Assembly: GCA_032191485.1 (NCBI GenBank) | Contig: JAVDOI010000011.1 | Span: 3,208,601 to 3,272,600 of the forward strand | Direction of reading: 5' to 3' | From: Leptoclinus maculatus | Taxonomy: Eukaryota; Chordata; Actinopteri; Perciformes; Stichaeidae | Length of the DNA: 64,000 bases | Part shown: positions 26,880 to 35,756 of the stretch, piece after piece | Numbering within the stretch: the stretch's first letter is position 1 | Layout: each line of letters begins with the position of its first letter | Made by a program: the position numbers and the translations under genes | Notes under the pieces: model-generated | Databases searched by the model: none | Told to the model about the DNA's origin: nothing | The model's input: the letters and a program-made list of their open reading frames with translations, nothing else

Positions 26880-28999
26880 TTTTTTGTGAATTAATTTTAT
26901 TTTTTTAATTTTTTTTTGTGAATTAATTTTTTTTTTTTTTTTTGGTGATCTTATTTTTTTTTTTTATTTGCTGTTGGAAAAAAAGTAAAATAAAAAAAAA
27001 AAAAAAATAATTATTACTTATTTTGTGGGTGGATTTTCTTTTTTTTCAAGTTACTATTTTTTTTTTATTAAGTGATCTAATTTTTTTTGCTGGTGGGAAT
27101 GGGCTTCCATACTGTTCTTTCTTACATGATAATTCTTATATTTCTAATTCAGATTCTATTTTTTACTCCTCTCTCATAATCGATAATCATCAAAGGAAAT
27201 CCACCACGATTAACTTACTGTGAGCGTTTTTTTTATCTCGATCCGCGATAAAATCAAATATTGTCCCATCCCTACTACTGTATAGTGACAGCATCAGGTA
27301 CTCACAGATCTCACAAAAAGTTATTTATGGGCTTGAGTTATGAGTCATGAGCTATGAGTGTCGTCTGTCAAACATAACAGAGAGGAAACAAGACGCCCAA
27401 TTTCAATCACAGAATTCCTGTAGATGTTAACAAGAAGGATACAGACGTAGAAGACGGCCATTAAGAAGTGAGGAATGACTCCGATACTGTCTCTTTTCCG
27501 ATTTTTGGGTTCTGTGGCCGTCCAGTAGAGAGCGTCCAGGATGTCTTGACCGAAGGAGGAGAAGAGGCGGTCAGCCACCTGAAAGAGGAAAGACGGATAA
27601 CAACAAAACGTATTAATAATAAGAAGGCTGCTTCATTTCCTCTCATCCACATGAGGGCATCTTGGTATTATTCGGTTTTGTTCTCTTTTGAGATAATATC
27701 CAACTTTTTCCTTTACATTGAATGCAACAATCTGTTGGCTGTGTATCATAGGTCCCATAAAGTTAAGCTTTATCACGGTTCATAACAACAGATATTACAT
27801 TATGTCTAAAAAAAAGAGGATTCAAATGACATTAAATGTGCAGTCTGACATGTTTTATACATTTACATTGAGAATATTCTACTAACTGTGTGATTCTCAC
27901 AGTGATCCATTTAGGTTTTAACAAGTGTCCCAGTGGACAGAACTATGTACACCACATGCACAAAACTTAACATACATAGAATCAGAAGAAAAAAAGTGAG
28001 AACGCACTAGAAGTTTAAATCCACATGCAGATCTTTTACCACCAGGTGTCTGAAGTGAGCGTATAAACAGTGAGGTACCTCCAACATGTTGTAGATGATG
28101 TAGAGTTTGATGACAGACTGTCCTCTGATCAGGTGGTACATCATGGAGTAATCGACATAATGCATCATGGAGAAGCACAGCACCATGATCAGACCCTTCA
28201 GCACGTCACACACCTGCGCCGGCTGCAGCAGCCGAGACCCGCTGACCACACACACACACACACACGCACGCACACACACACACAAACACACAAAACAAAG
28301 ATCAACTTATGGTATCTGAATTTAATATAGAAACACGTTTAACAAACCTTCACGTACTTCAACACACACTTGCATGCTGAGTGCAGTATATCCATATAAG
28401 TAGTGTATTTGCATGTGCACACAATAACCATCGGGTCATTATTTTACCTGAGTGAACAATAGAATGTGTTTGTACGCAGATGTAATGCTCGTGTGGTGAC
28501 AAACAGAGTGAAAAGTATGACCGTGACTGTAACACTACCGACTACTGCTGTCTGTGGAGGCTCTGAATGATCTCTGCTCTTCATATCATGCAAGAACACA
28601 GATGACAAATAAAAAACATAGAGGGGTAAATAATTAATTTCTGTTCAAAATGAGATACCCCGCATAAAGGGAAAGGCTGCAACTACTGATAACACAAAAC
28701 AAGACACAATATATCATATTAAAGTTAGTATCTGCTTCATATGAAACGTTATCTCATTAATAACATTTATCTCCTTAATGTGTTTTAGTTCTGCGCTGCT
28801 GGTTTTACAAATATTCATTCTTTGTTGTTCTTATCGACCAAACTTCATATGAGTTTGAGCATCTATCTTTATTGTTACCAACATGGTGTTGTGTTTTCAG
28901 GGCTTTTATTGCCTTTATAAGAGCAGCTGGAGGATGTCAGTAAAGGGGCAGAGAGAGGAGATGACAAGCAGCAGAGGGCTGCAGGTCTGAATCAAAGCC

Positions 29000-29060
<61 letters not shown>

Positions 29061-32000
29061 GTATATATATAAGCCTACATGGTGCACACTCTCTACATCG
29101 TGGACAGAAATGTTCAAAGAGGTGTTGGGTGGACAAAATAAATGAAAGGAAACACACAGGCTAAGCCGTCGCATACTGCAAGAACAGCAAAGCATGTCTT
29201 ATAAACGGGTAATAACGCGTTGAAAACATGTGCAGCTTTCATAATTAGTAGCAGTGGCTGGCAGTGGCAGCTTGAGAGCATGTTAAGAGCAGTGCTGACA
29301 CATCCATAGGACCGGTCATTTAGTATTTACTATGACAGGGATAACCAGAGAGGGAGCTTAGCTCTAAGACAGCCTGCATATTTCACACGTCAGCTGTGTG
29401 ACTTGGACTATACGTCCACCACCACCACCATCATCTACAGCCAGAGGTGTTTCATCCACTCATCAACCTTAAGATTTACAAACATTGTGGTTATTGGCTG
29501 TGTATTTGACCACATTGCCACAAAGACTACAACCATCTCTCTTAATATTGCTCAAGTTGAACCCCGTCCTGCAGAAAACAACTCTCCATTAAATCACTAG
29601 CGCACAGGACACCGGTGAGCTACTCTAACAGCCATCATTACCTTAATTAACTTCAGTGGCTGTTGATTAGTCTTGCATCACAACAACGGGGGCTACTCCT
29701 CCTCACCGCGTTACACTTCTTTTAACACACGAGAGAGGAAAATAAAATCATGTCTCGGATAGAAGCGAAGGGGCCTGGAGGCCGCGGAGCTATTTTAGGA
29801 GCAGACTGCGAGATGAGAGGACGGCCGGAGTTTTTTTGGGGAAGATGAAGTGCAGATGAGCTTAAATCAAGTGTCTTCTGAAACGGGATGAGATGAACAT
29901 CTGGGCCTTTTTGTACAAAGCATAAAAGACATTTATTGTCTTCATAACCAAAGAATAGATGCACTGAAATCACTACACTGATGAGGTGAACTTACATAAA
30001 GGCCTTTAACACTTTTCTCTACTATCTTTACATAAAACAAAAGGATACGATTCAGATTAAACCGTTCAAACTGATATCAGGAAGGTGACTCCATGATATT
30101 TAACATTTCTCCTGGTTTGTTTCCCTGAAGCTACAGCTCCATCCAGTGGCCCCATCTGTAGCTGTTCATGTAAAAGAGGCTCCGACACATTATCGATTCA
30201 TGAAGTTAGTTTTTCCCCTCTTGGTATTAAGTTTTTGTTGTCCAGTGCTCAATGTACAATAGTTTACAATACATTAATATAGGTTTAGTACTAAGACAGA
30301 GTGTGCTGTAGCAGAAGAGTGACGTAAGAGATAGAAGATAAAATATATGATGAAACAGGATCGCTGCTCAACTAATACTCAGTTTTTTATAAAAAGAAAT
30401 GACTAAAACATGCCCAAATTCCAAGAGCCTAAGTAGATGTCTTCACATTTCTTATTTTGTCCGAAGACAAAAATATATAAAATTTACAATCACGTAAAAA
30501 ACTGAAAATGTAAAAGTTGGAACCAGTTAACCACTTAAACGATTAATCATTCATCATACGTGTTGCTGGTTAACTTTCTGTCAACCATCTACTGAATAAC
30601 GCATTAACAACATTACACCTCTCTTAACCAGCAGCTCAGTACTCCGCTGGTTACGCTGCTGATGATGCATCTCGACACACACACGGCTCCCTGGAGGCCA
30701 AGCTGCTGCTGCTGCTAGTGGAGCCTACAAAGCAGCTTTCACCATCTCTATTCTACAAGCATCATCTCCAGAAAAAAAACACATGAATACTTTGTATGTT
30801 TCAGTGCAGTCAGCTATGTGCTGCATTCCAAGTAGCCTCCACTGTGTGCCATTCATACCGTATTAGACTAATGAGCATTAAGACTCTGCCCCAGAAGGAG
30901 AAGAGAGGGCGAACCTGCTACCTGCAGAGCAGCACGGGGGGGAGGGGGGGGTCTATGCAGGAGAGTCGGACATGTTTTCCTCTTCCTTTTAACAACAACC
31001 GACTTAAAAACAAAGGAGCCCAGAACTTTCTCCAGAGGAGCTGTACAGTAAGCAGCCCTCCAGTTTAAGCAGGTGCAGCTGCTGTATCACTGACAAGCAA
31101 CACGGTGATGAGAATAAACATGCACGCTCAGCAAACCTTCCCCCCGGGGGTGAGTTCAAAAACTACAACAACAACAACAACCCGGACTCATGTGGAACCA
31201 ACATGGCTGCTCCGGCTCGGAGAATGGAAACATGGTGCGAGGTGCCAAGCTTGTACATCAACAGACACACGATGGAGATGAAGAGAGACGGGTGAAGAAT
31301 GGACGTGGAGCTCAGGACAGTGATGACGTGTGTGGAAGCCCTGACAGGCTTTAGGGAGCGTACCTGCTTCTTCTGCAGTAGGGGCATGTGCGTGCCCTGC
31401 AGCGGGGGAGGAAGGTGAGGGGGAGATTCAGACAGAGGGGGAGACGAGCGGGTAGACAGGTAAGTGTCCATCGGGGGGGGGGGGGGGGTCTGAGTATGTT
31501 TACTGCACAGTATTCAGATCTTTTACTGAAGCAAAAGTAGCAATACTACAGTTTAAATATTTATATATAAGTAAAAGTGCAAAGATTTCCGCACACAAAA
31601 TATACTTAAAAATATACTTAAAGTACCAGAAGTAATTATGCAGAATGGCTTCTTTCAGAACCATATATATTATTGCTTCCAAAAACAACTATTACGCATA
31701 AACTCAGAATTGTACTTAAGGACACTTTAGTAAATGTACTTAGTTACATTACATCACTGCTGCTTTTCAATACAACATACTTTTGACATGACATGTTCAA
31801 CGTAAAACATCCGTTAATAAAAACATATCTAGTCATTCTCCAGATCTTTTGTACAAACCACAAACGTATGAAGACCTGGAAACACATTCAGATTTATTTC
31901 CAGAGCTGTAGAGTAAAGTCTACAGTCCTCAGAGAGACACGTGATCCATGTAAGAGACCCGGAACTAGACACATCTAGACAGCTGATGTACAATACGTGA

Positions 32001-35000
32001 GTAACAGGAAAACCTTTGCCACAATGTCTTTAAGGCCATGTTCAAAACTACAGTATGTGCTGCCTGTTTATAGGAGAATATACACAAACAAAAGGTCATG
32101 AACTGGTGACATATAACTGTAGTGGATCAGCAGTGTTATGCTTCCTTTTCCACATTTTAGCATATTTTACAACTGCACAGAATGTGGACGTTTGCTGTTC
32201 AAAGTAGCAACCGATGGAGAAACAACACAAACATTTCTCACTCAGACCTTTTTTGCAAGATTTGGCGACTGAAAACTGTAAATGTTTCGTTACTTGAAGA
32301 CAAATCATGCTAACATACCTTTAATATGTCTATCTTCCTTTCAATGTATAGATGCATCTATGATTCAGCTCCGTTGATATGTACAGTAGGACTGCACGAT
32401 TAATCATCATGAATGACTAATATCTTCTATCAAACAACTGATACTTCGACTTCCTCTCTCAAACTGACATGGCGTTCGTAATAATCGCCATTTACAGGTC
32501 AGAGTTGAGCGAACAAGGTGAGATTCATCAGTTAAAGGGAAACTTTGCAGATTTTCAACCAGCTTTGTGACATCGTAGTGTGTGCAGAGCCAGAACCCAG
32601 AGCTCCACGCTGGCAACGCGGAGGGAAGCCCAAAAAAACAACTAAATAAATGATGAGGCAAACATCTCTACCTCTGAATGTTACTGTGTGCAGACTTATA
32701 CCTGAGGTGTCTATATCTTACATTGTATGCAGGTTTATGTCGAGCGTTTCCTTTGGTATGCATGTATAAGTACTTGTTTTTCTTTCTCACCTGAAGCCAC
32801 AGCATGGCAGCGTGAGGAGGCGGAGCACGGCCAGCAGCACCCTGAGGGGCAGCAGCGTGAAGACGTACAGGAAGGCGTCCGCACACAGGAAGAAGCCAAA
32901 GGTCATCAGCTGGAGAAGTCACACACGGAAACAACTCCAAGTCAAACCGCGAACGACACGCAGTCTGCACAACATCCAAGTCAAACAAGGACAAAGACAC
33001 CGTGCAGCCTGCACACATGCACGTTTACTCATCATCTTTAAGAGAACAACTGAATAAAACAAGACAACGGGGGAAAATACAAGAGAATTATATAGAGAAG
33101 AGCTTCTTCACATCCAAAAATGATCACTTCTCTTATTGTTTGAGGACGTCACTTCCCATCAGAGGAAAACCCAGTTGAACAAAACTAATAACCACATGTG
33201 ACGGTGAAATTAAACAGATTAGACTAAAGCAATAATGCAGCAGACACATACCTTCACAGCGCCCCACATACAAACAGTCATGGCCGTGTCATTTTTAAAA
33301 ATAAGTCCATTTAAACCAGGTGTTGTCTTCTTACTCCTTCTTCTAACTGATGTGTGTTTTGGTAGAAGCATGTGGGAGAGTTCTGACTCTCATTGGTGGA
33401 TTCTGTGACTTGTCAGGTTAGTCTGCTCAACATAGTGAAGTCTCAGAGCTCCTTCATGTTGACACACATTCCTCACTCGCCCCCCCAAAAGGGAAAACCA
33501 CGGCAGTGAGAGCGAGGTTAGTCTGCAGAGAGAAGTTCTCCTCAACTCCAGAAACAATGAACAAAGACATGGACTGTAACATGTGTGGTTTTAAAGCATA
33601 GCTGTAATTAATAACTTGGGTCAGTCTTCTGTTAACTTCATGATAAATTATCATTTATCATAAAGTTTGTCACACATTAGAGAGGAACCACACAGTTTAG
33701 ATTAATAACACTTTAATGTCTCAATACTGCTACCTGGTGGCTCATGAGAAGAGCAACACAAATACAATGTTTTTATATCTTATTGTTTGACATAAATCAA
33801 TCATTTGTACAAAATTAAAAACAAATAAAAAAGTGTTTGTGTGTGTTCTTGAGATTTAAACTAATGTCAAACTAAACTAATGCTAATTTTCACCACTTAT
33901 GAGACTCTATATGTCAAAATAATGACCATTACATTGTTTAACAGAGTCTAAAGTAAAGAGTTTAAATTGCAAACTTAATCTGACCAACTGCTAATAAGAA
34001 CAGTGGGTTGTGAGGTTTAGGACTGACTGTGAGCTGTAAACGGAATGAAAAGGCAGCCGACAGATGGAGATAAATGAAGAGAAAGAGGGCAGCCGAGTCC
34101 AGATATTTCATCATAAATATACTTGTATTATGAAGTACCTTCTCCAGCTCCTTGGGAATACGCATGCATGTGTACACTCTCTCTCTGCGCTCGGTGTACT
34201 TTGCCTCATTGTGTTCCAGGAAGTAGCCTCTGGTGAGCTCTGCGCTAATGAAGCGAGTCAACGACGGATCTGGAACAACATCAGAGTGCCAGTGTTACCA
34301 CGAGGCCATTGTCCGCAACAATCACAACCACAGCTAGCAGCAACAATGAGAGCGCCAACACTGTCACACGATGAAAGAGGAGGAAACTTCTCTGGAGGGT
34401 TAACAGTATTCTCAGCTCACTGTTTGATTCAATGCGCCACGAATACATCTTTATAACGGCTGAACATGCTAAATAAACTTTTCTGTAATATACAGTAGGT
34501 TTAGTCACGGCTAACATGACTCTGAGAGGAAGTGAGTTCAGTGATAGTGACTTTAAAACTAATCTGCATTGTAAAAGACTGCATGTTTATATAAACTGTG
34601 GCATTTTACAATAAAAAAACTGGAAAATGTACTGAATTAATGTATTAAAAACTCTTGAAAGAAAGATTAGAGACTCTTAAAATGAAAACAAAGTGATATC
34701 TCTTGTTATAAACTAGTTTTATAAATGGCTGTTGTATTGTCATCAGTGTGACGCTAGAGCATTAACTGACAGGTGAGGTGTCACTACAGTAGGTCTGCAA
34801 CTAATGAATATTTTCAGTATCTGCCAATCATCTTCTGGATGTATTGATTAACCAACTTCTCCGTAAAATGATAGAAAATAGTGAAACATTCCTGTTATAA
34901 CATATGTGGCTTAAATGTCTTGTTTAATCAGACATGCAGTCCTAAACAAAAGAGATATATAGTTGTAACACATGTGAGGATTATCTCACTTTGGAGAGGC

Positions 35001-35656
35001 TGGAACCAGCGCGTTTGCTTAGAAAATAACTGCAACAAATTGAAATTGAAAAAAATAAATAGGTGTCATTTAAGTTCAGTCTATAAACTGATTTAATAAA
35101 CAAATAACTGCTTCAGCCCTAAATGTATCTATAAAATCTCCTCCCCTCTGTGCATTTCTGGAACCAACATGTTTGCAGAGGCAGCACACTGCTGACAGTC
35201 ATCAGGTCACGTGATCTGATGGGTGACAACATTTGTCGTAACACGTGTGAGGCAAAACCGTGATTAGATAGTGCATCTTATCAAAATTACATAACATTTA
35301 CTGCCCACTGAACTTTACGCAGACATGCAAACTAACTTCAGGCATTACTGCTGTTGTTGTCGTTATAGTATTACATTCATGAAGACACTGCAGCAGTAAA
35401 GCGAACAGTCAGCGAGCTAAAACTAATGTTTATCTGCTGTAACGTCATTAACGTCAGTTGGTTTACCTGCTGGCTGCTCACGTTGCTCCCTCCTGACAGC
35501 GCTAATGTCGTAAAATCCCAACGTTTCCGGCAGTTCCGTGGTCAGACCGATTTTAGCGGACTTGTGCAAATCGTCCCACGGTCTTTTCTGTCTTTTCTTT
35601 AGCTCAATTTCAGCCTCTTTCTCCTCTGACAGCTCGGTCCCCGATACGTCCGCCAT
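16869..35656 (-). CDS. tapt1: Tapt1 (transmembrane anterior posterior transformation 1), complete coding region, 14 exons
   Basis: The joined exons (high to low coordinate) are 35467-35656, 34139-34269, 32791-32909, 28079-28241, 27443-27578, 26473-26570, 26128-26197, 25217-25297, 23658-23767, 23457-23516, 23277-23345, 23050-23126, 21643-21812 and 16869-17164. All introns are GT-AG and every phase matches, giving 589 residues (human about 567, as recalled). The protein is a DUF747/TAPT1-family multi-pass membrane protein. A soluble N-terminus is followed by the family block LSAELTRGY-like (here ISAELTRGYFLEHNEAKYTE), hydrophobic helices in the third to sixth, eighth, ninth and eleventh to thirteenth exons, and the conserved end IDRFTICGNRID. 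TAPT1 acts at the ER and ciliary base; its loss disturbs axial patterning and, in humans, causes a lethal skeletal dysplasia. The teleost paralogue (a or b) is not resolved. Confidence 0.97.
20016..20054. repeat. short (ATGAGGTA/ATGAGATA)n repeat
   Basis: There are about five units of an eight-base motif alternating ATGAGATA and ATGAGGTA, within tapt1 intron 13. Confidence 0.8.
20481..20534. repeat. direct duplication of TGTCAGCTAAATGCCTAAAA
   Basis: Two nearly identical copies of the word start at 20481 and 20513, separated by about 11 bases. This is a small local duplication with no evident function. Confidence 0.75.
21643..21812 (-). CDS. tapt1: tapt1 exon 13
   Basis: This exon encodes residues 435-491. 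It starts with the last membrane helix, GLVTLKVLNSIVLLGKSCVY, then VKRANMEDKLFERPTTAPSS and a polar tail that is poorly conserved relative to human. The acceptor is CTTCAG|GCTGGT; the donor is CTTCAG|GTAGAC, phase 1. Confidence 0.95.
21813..23049 (-). other. tapt1: tapt1 intron 12
   Basis: This is a 1.2-kb intron between exons 12 and 13. Nothing beyond ordinary intronic sequence was recognised; short open frames inside it have no family resemblance. Confidence 0.7.
23050..23126 (-). CDS. tapt1: tapt1 exon 12
   Basis: This exon encodes residues 410-434 plus two bases: LIRVVMSSVKVQGALSYTCV then FLCYL, hydrophobic. It was recovered from flanking splice sites and phase. The acceptor is TGACAG|CTTATC; the donor is CTTGG|GTAAGT. 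Confidence 0.95.
23277..23345 (-). CDS. tapt1: tapt1 exon 11
   Basis: This exon encodes residues 387-409: ACTDYSDSVARRMGFIPLPL then AVL. The acceptor is GTGTAG|GCTTGT; the donor is GTTCTG|GTAAGA. Introns on both sides are only about 110-150 bp. Confidence 0.97.
23457..23516 (-). CDS. tapt1: tapt1 exon 10
   Basis: This 20-codon exon (residues 367-386) reads VYSEYRASLAFDLVSSRQKN, matching the human protein as recalled. The acceptor is TCCCAG|GTGTAC; the donor is AAGAAT|GTAAGC. Confidence 0.97.
23658..23767 (-). CDS. tapt1: tapt1 exon 9
   Basis: This exon encodes residues 330-366: DHLWVLFPDVFMVVTSEVAV then DIIKHAFITKFNDITAD, a hydrophobic helix followed by a conserved amphipathic stretch. The acceptor is CCTCAG|ACCACC; the donor is GCAGAC|GTAAGG. 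Confidence 0.97.
23768..25216 (-). other. tapt1: tapt1 intron 8
   Basis: This intron between exons 8 and 9 is largely filled by the 18/19-bp minisatellite described at 24426-25008. The remainder holds nothing recognisable. Confidence 0.8.
24426..25008. repeat. 18/19-bp minisatellite in tapt1 intron 8
   Basis: About 31 tandem copies of CATCC(C)TTCACTCTGCTCT, alternating irregularly between an 18-bp and a 19-bp form. The plus strand is pyrimidine-rich and has no stop codons across most of its length, so it yields long meaningless open frames. It lies in intron 8, about 660 bp beyond the exon 9 boundary and about 210 bp from exon 8. Confidence 0.95.
25217..25297 (-). CDS. tapt1: tapt1 exon 8
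   Basis: This exon encodes residues 303-329: DIKERFTSYVLLLIVCLRNM then EQFSWNP, containing one hydrophobic helix. The acceptor is CCTGCAG|ACATCA; the donor is ACCCAG|GTAATC, phase 1. Confidence 0.97.
25937..26099 (+). mobile_element. hAT-type MITE remnant in tapt1 intron 7
   Basis: The sequence starts CAGGGGTGTCAAACATACG and continues with GAACCGGCCCGC and GGTCCAATGTGGCCC. This is the well-known terminal region of a hAT-derived interspersed repeat widespread in vertebrates. The matching inverted right end was not found nearby, so it is a 5' fragment. The right boundary is approximate. Confidence 0.65.
26128..26197 (-). CDS. tapt1: tapt1 exon 7
   Basis: This exon encodes residues 280-302 plus one base: FVEIKGSVFKKFEKNNLFQM then SNS, matching the human protein as recalled. 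The acceptor is TCACAG|TTTGTG; the donor is ACAGTG|GTAAGA. Confidence 0.97.
26443..26460 (-). repeat. (CA)n tract just after the tapt1 exon 6 donor
   Basis: On the coding strand this is a short CA run starting about 13 bases into intron 6. CA repeats near 5' splice sites are known binding places for hnRNP L. Confidence 0.8.
26473..26570 (-). CDS. tapt1: tapt1 exon 6
   Basis: This exon encodes residues 247-279: FLHAILIMVQASTLNVAFNS then HNKSLLTIMMSNN. The acceptor is CCTCAG|TCCTCC. The donor CAACAAC|GTCAGT is non-standard at position +3 and is followed 13 bases later by a (CA)n tract. Confidence 0.95.
26571..27442 (-). other. tapt1: tapt1 intron 5 containing a MITE
   Basis: This 872-bp intron is mostly occupied by the 361-bp inverted-repeat element at 26749-27109, followed by a short stretch (about 27235-27290) with GATAAAATCAAATATTGTCC and CATCCCTAC, another repeat-like wording. 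Confidence 0.75.
26749..27109. mobile_element. foldback MITE with TA target duplication
   Basis: The left end TGGAAGCCCATTC and right end GAATGGGCTTCCA are perfect inverted copies, with TA immediately outside on both sides (26747-26748 and 27110-27111). The inverted similarity continues inward through CCAGCAAAA and A/T-rich runs with GATCAC words. Inside, a second inverted pair (AAATAAGATCACC near 26783 against GGTGATCTTATTT near 26943) and a GTGAATTAATTT/AAATTAATTCAC pair flank a central (AT)n run. The TA duplication is consistent with a Tc1/mariner-type derivative. There is no coding capacity. Confidence 0.8.
27443..27578 (-). CDS. tapt1: tapt1 exon 5
   Basis: This exon encodes residues 202-246, starting VADRLFSSFGQDILDALYWT, a stretch that matches the human protein exactly as recalled, then ATEPKNRKRDSIGVIPHFLM. 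The acceptor is CTTTCAG|GTGGCT; the donor is ACGTCT|GTATCC, phase 1. Confidence 0.97.
27579..28078 (-). other. tapt1: tapt1 intron 4
   Basis: This is a 500-bp intron between exons 4 and 5, with no recognisable repeat or gene inside. Confidence 0.75.
28079..28241 (-). CDS. tapt1: tapt1 exon 4
   Basis: This exon encodes residues 147-201, including LLQPAQVCDVLKGLIMVLCF and the near-invariant MMHYVDYSMMYHLIRGQSVI. The acceptor GGTCAG|CGGG is preceded within a few bases by a (TG)n tract instead of an ordinary polypyrimidine run. The donor is TTGGAG|GTACCT. Confidence 0.97.
28245..28290 (-). repeat. (TG)n tract at the tapt1 exon 4 acceptor
   Basis: Read on the coding (minus) strand this is a TG/TGCG dinucleotide run ending about four bases before the AG of the exon 4 acceptor, so it forms the polypyrimidine tract region of intron 3. 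Confidence 0.9.
29006..29056. repeat. (TA)n microsatellite
   Basis: An uninterrupted TA dinucleotide run of about 25 units in tapt1 intron 3. Confidence 0.9.
30400..30555. mobile_element. fragment of a GCTGCAACTAA-type fish MITE
   Basis: The words CCCAAATTCCAAGAGCCTAA, GTCTTCACATTTCTTATTTT and CGATTAATC resemble the interior of a repeat very common in teleost genomes whose ends read GGGCTGCAACTAACGATTA. The termini are missing here. A fuller copy is at 34790-35121. Confidence 0.45.
31495..31760. repeat. AAGTAC-rich interspersed repeat fragment
   Basis: Diagnostic wording includes TATTCAGATCTTTTACTGAA, AAGTAAAAGTGC and TAAATGTACTTAGTTACATT. The same style occurs near 11215-11830 and 63440-63560. 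The family is not named; boundaries are approximate. Confidence 0.45.
32791..32909 (-). CDS. tapt1: tapt1 exon 3 (first membrane segment)
   Basis: This exon encodes residues 108-146, almost wholly hydrophobic (LMTFGFFLCADAFLYVFTLL then PLRVLLAVLRLLTLPCCGF). It aligns with human LMVFGIFLCLDAFLYVFTLL. The acceptor is TCTCCAG|CTGATG; the donor is CTTCAG|GTGAGA, phase 2. Confidence 0.96.
32910..34138 (-). other. tapt1: tapt1 intron 2
   Basis: This is a 1.2-kb intron; no repeat family or exon was recognised. Confidence 0.7.
34139..34269 (-). CDS. tapt1: tapt1 exon 2
   Basis: This exon encodes residues 64-107 and contains the most conserved cytosolic block of the family, RFISAELTRGYFLEHNEAKY followed by TERRERVYTCMRIPKELEK. 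The acceptor is TTCCAG|ATCCG; the donor is GAGAAG|GTACTT. Confidence 0.97.
34270..35466 (-). other. tapt1: tapt1 intron 1 with an inserted MITE
   Basis: This 1.2-kb first intron contains the roughly 332-bp repeat at 34790-35121; the rest shows nothing recognisable. Confidence 0.7.
34790..35121 (+). mobile_element. teleost MITE, GCTGCAACTAA type
   Basis: The left end TAGGTCTGCAACTAATGA and right end ATAACTGCTTCAGCCCTA form a diverged inverted pair. The interior has the recognisable words GATAGAAAATAGTGAAA and GTCTTGTTTAATCAGACA. This wording matches, from memory, a non-autonomous DNA transposon present in very many copies in percomorph fish. No transposase is present. Confidence 0.6.
35467..35656 (-). 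CDS. tapt1: tapt1 exon 1
   Basis: This exon encodes residues 1-63 plus one base. It begins MADVSG and is charged and cytosolic in character, ending near the conserved LPETLGFYD (human LTETLGFYE). An in-frame ATG lies 84 bases further up at 35740, but the inner ATG is chosen. It sits in a strong context (AAGATGG), and the promoter-type motifs at 35696-35707 fall inside the would-be extension. The donor is CCAGCAG|GTAAAC, phase 1. Confidence 0.93.
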
Positions 35657-35659
35657 CTT
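35650..35659 (-). promoter_or_regulatory. tapt1: YY1-like site at the tapt1 start codon
   Basis: The minus strand reads AAGATGGCGG, the core of the YY1 consensus, overlapping the initiator ATG. YY1 sites just downstream of the start site are typical of TATA-less housekeeping promoters. Confidence 0.55.
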
Positions 35660-35695
35660 TACTTTGGCCGCGGCGTCGCCCTGTGCAACGTCACG

Positions 35696-35707
35696 GCATT
35701 GTGGGTA
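35696..35707 (-). promoter_or_regulatory. tapt1: ZNF143-like promoter element of tapt1
   Basis: The minus strand reads TACCCACAATGC, agreeing with the ZNF143/SBS consensus YWCCCAYMATGC at every position. It lies 40 bases upstream of the ATG, so transcription probably begins close by. Confidence 0.6.
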
Positions 35708-35716
35708 AAAAACAAA

Positions 35717-35724
35717 CGACGTCA
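35717..35724 (-). promoter_or_regulatory. tapt1: CRE-like site, tapt1 promoter
   Basis: The minus strand reads TGACGTCG, one mismatch from the palindromic CRE TGACGTCA, immediately upstream of the ZNF143-like site. Further ACGTCA/TGACGT words lie nearby (35688-35693, 35734-35739). Confidence 0.4.
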
Positions 35725-35756
35725 CGACGGTGAACGTCACGAGGTAGATTCAACAG

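Larger units (their letters stand above)
28242..32790 (-). other. tapt1: tapt1 intron 3
   Basis: This 4.5-kb intron has no exon. Visible contents are the (TG)n tract at its acceptor, a (TA)n tract at 29006-29056, a MITE-like fragment at about 30400-30555, a poly-G run near 31471-31488, and an AAGTAC-rich repeat fragment at about 31495-31760. A minus-strand open frame around 31163-31471 has a hydrophobic stretch but no homology I recognise and no suitable splice context. Confidence 0.65.

Noticed and set aside
31163..31471. 102-residue minus-strand frame with a hydrophobic stretch in tapt1 intron 3, considered as an alternative exon
   Set aside because: TAPT1 exons 3 and 4 join in phase without it, and it resembles no part of the family.
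35657..35740. 28-residue N-terminal extension of tapt1 from an upstream in-frame ATG
   Set aside because: It overlaps the ZNF143-like and CRE-like promoter motifs, has no likeness to TAPT1 N-termini, and the inner ATG has the better context.
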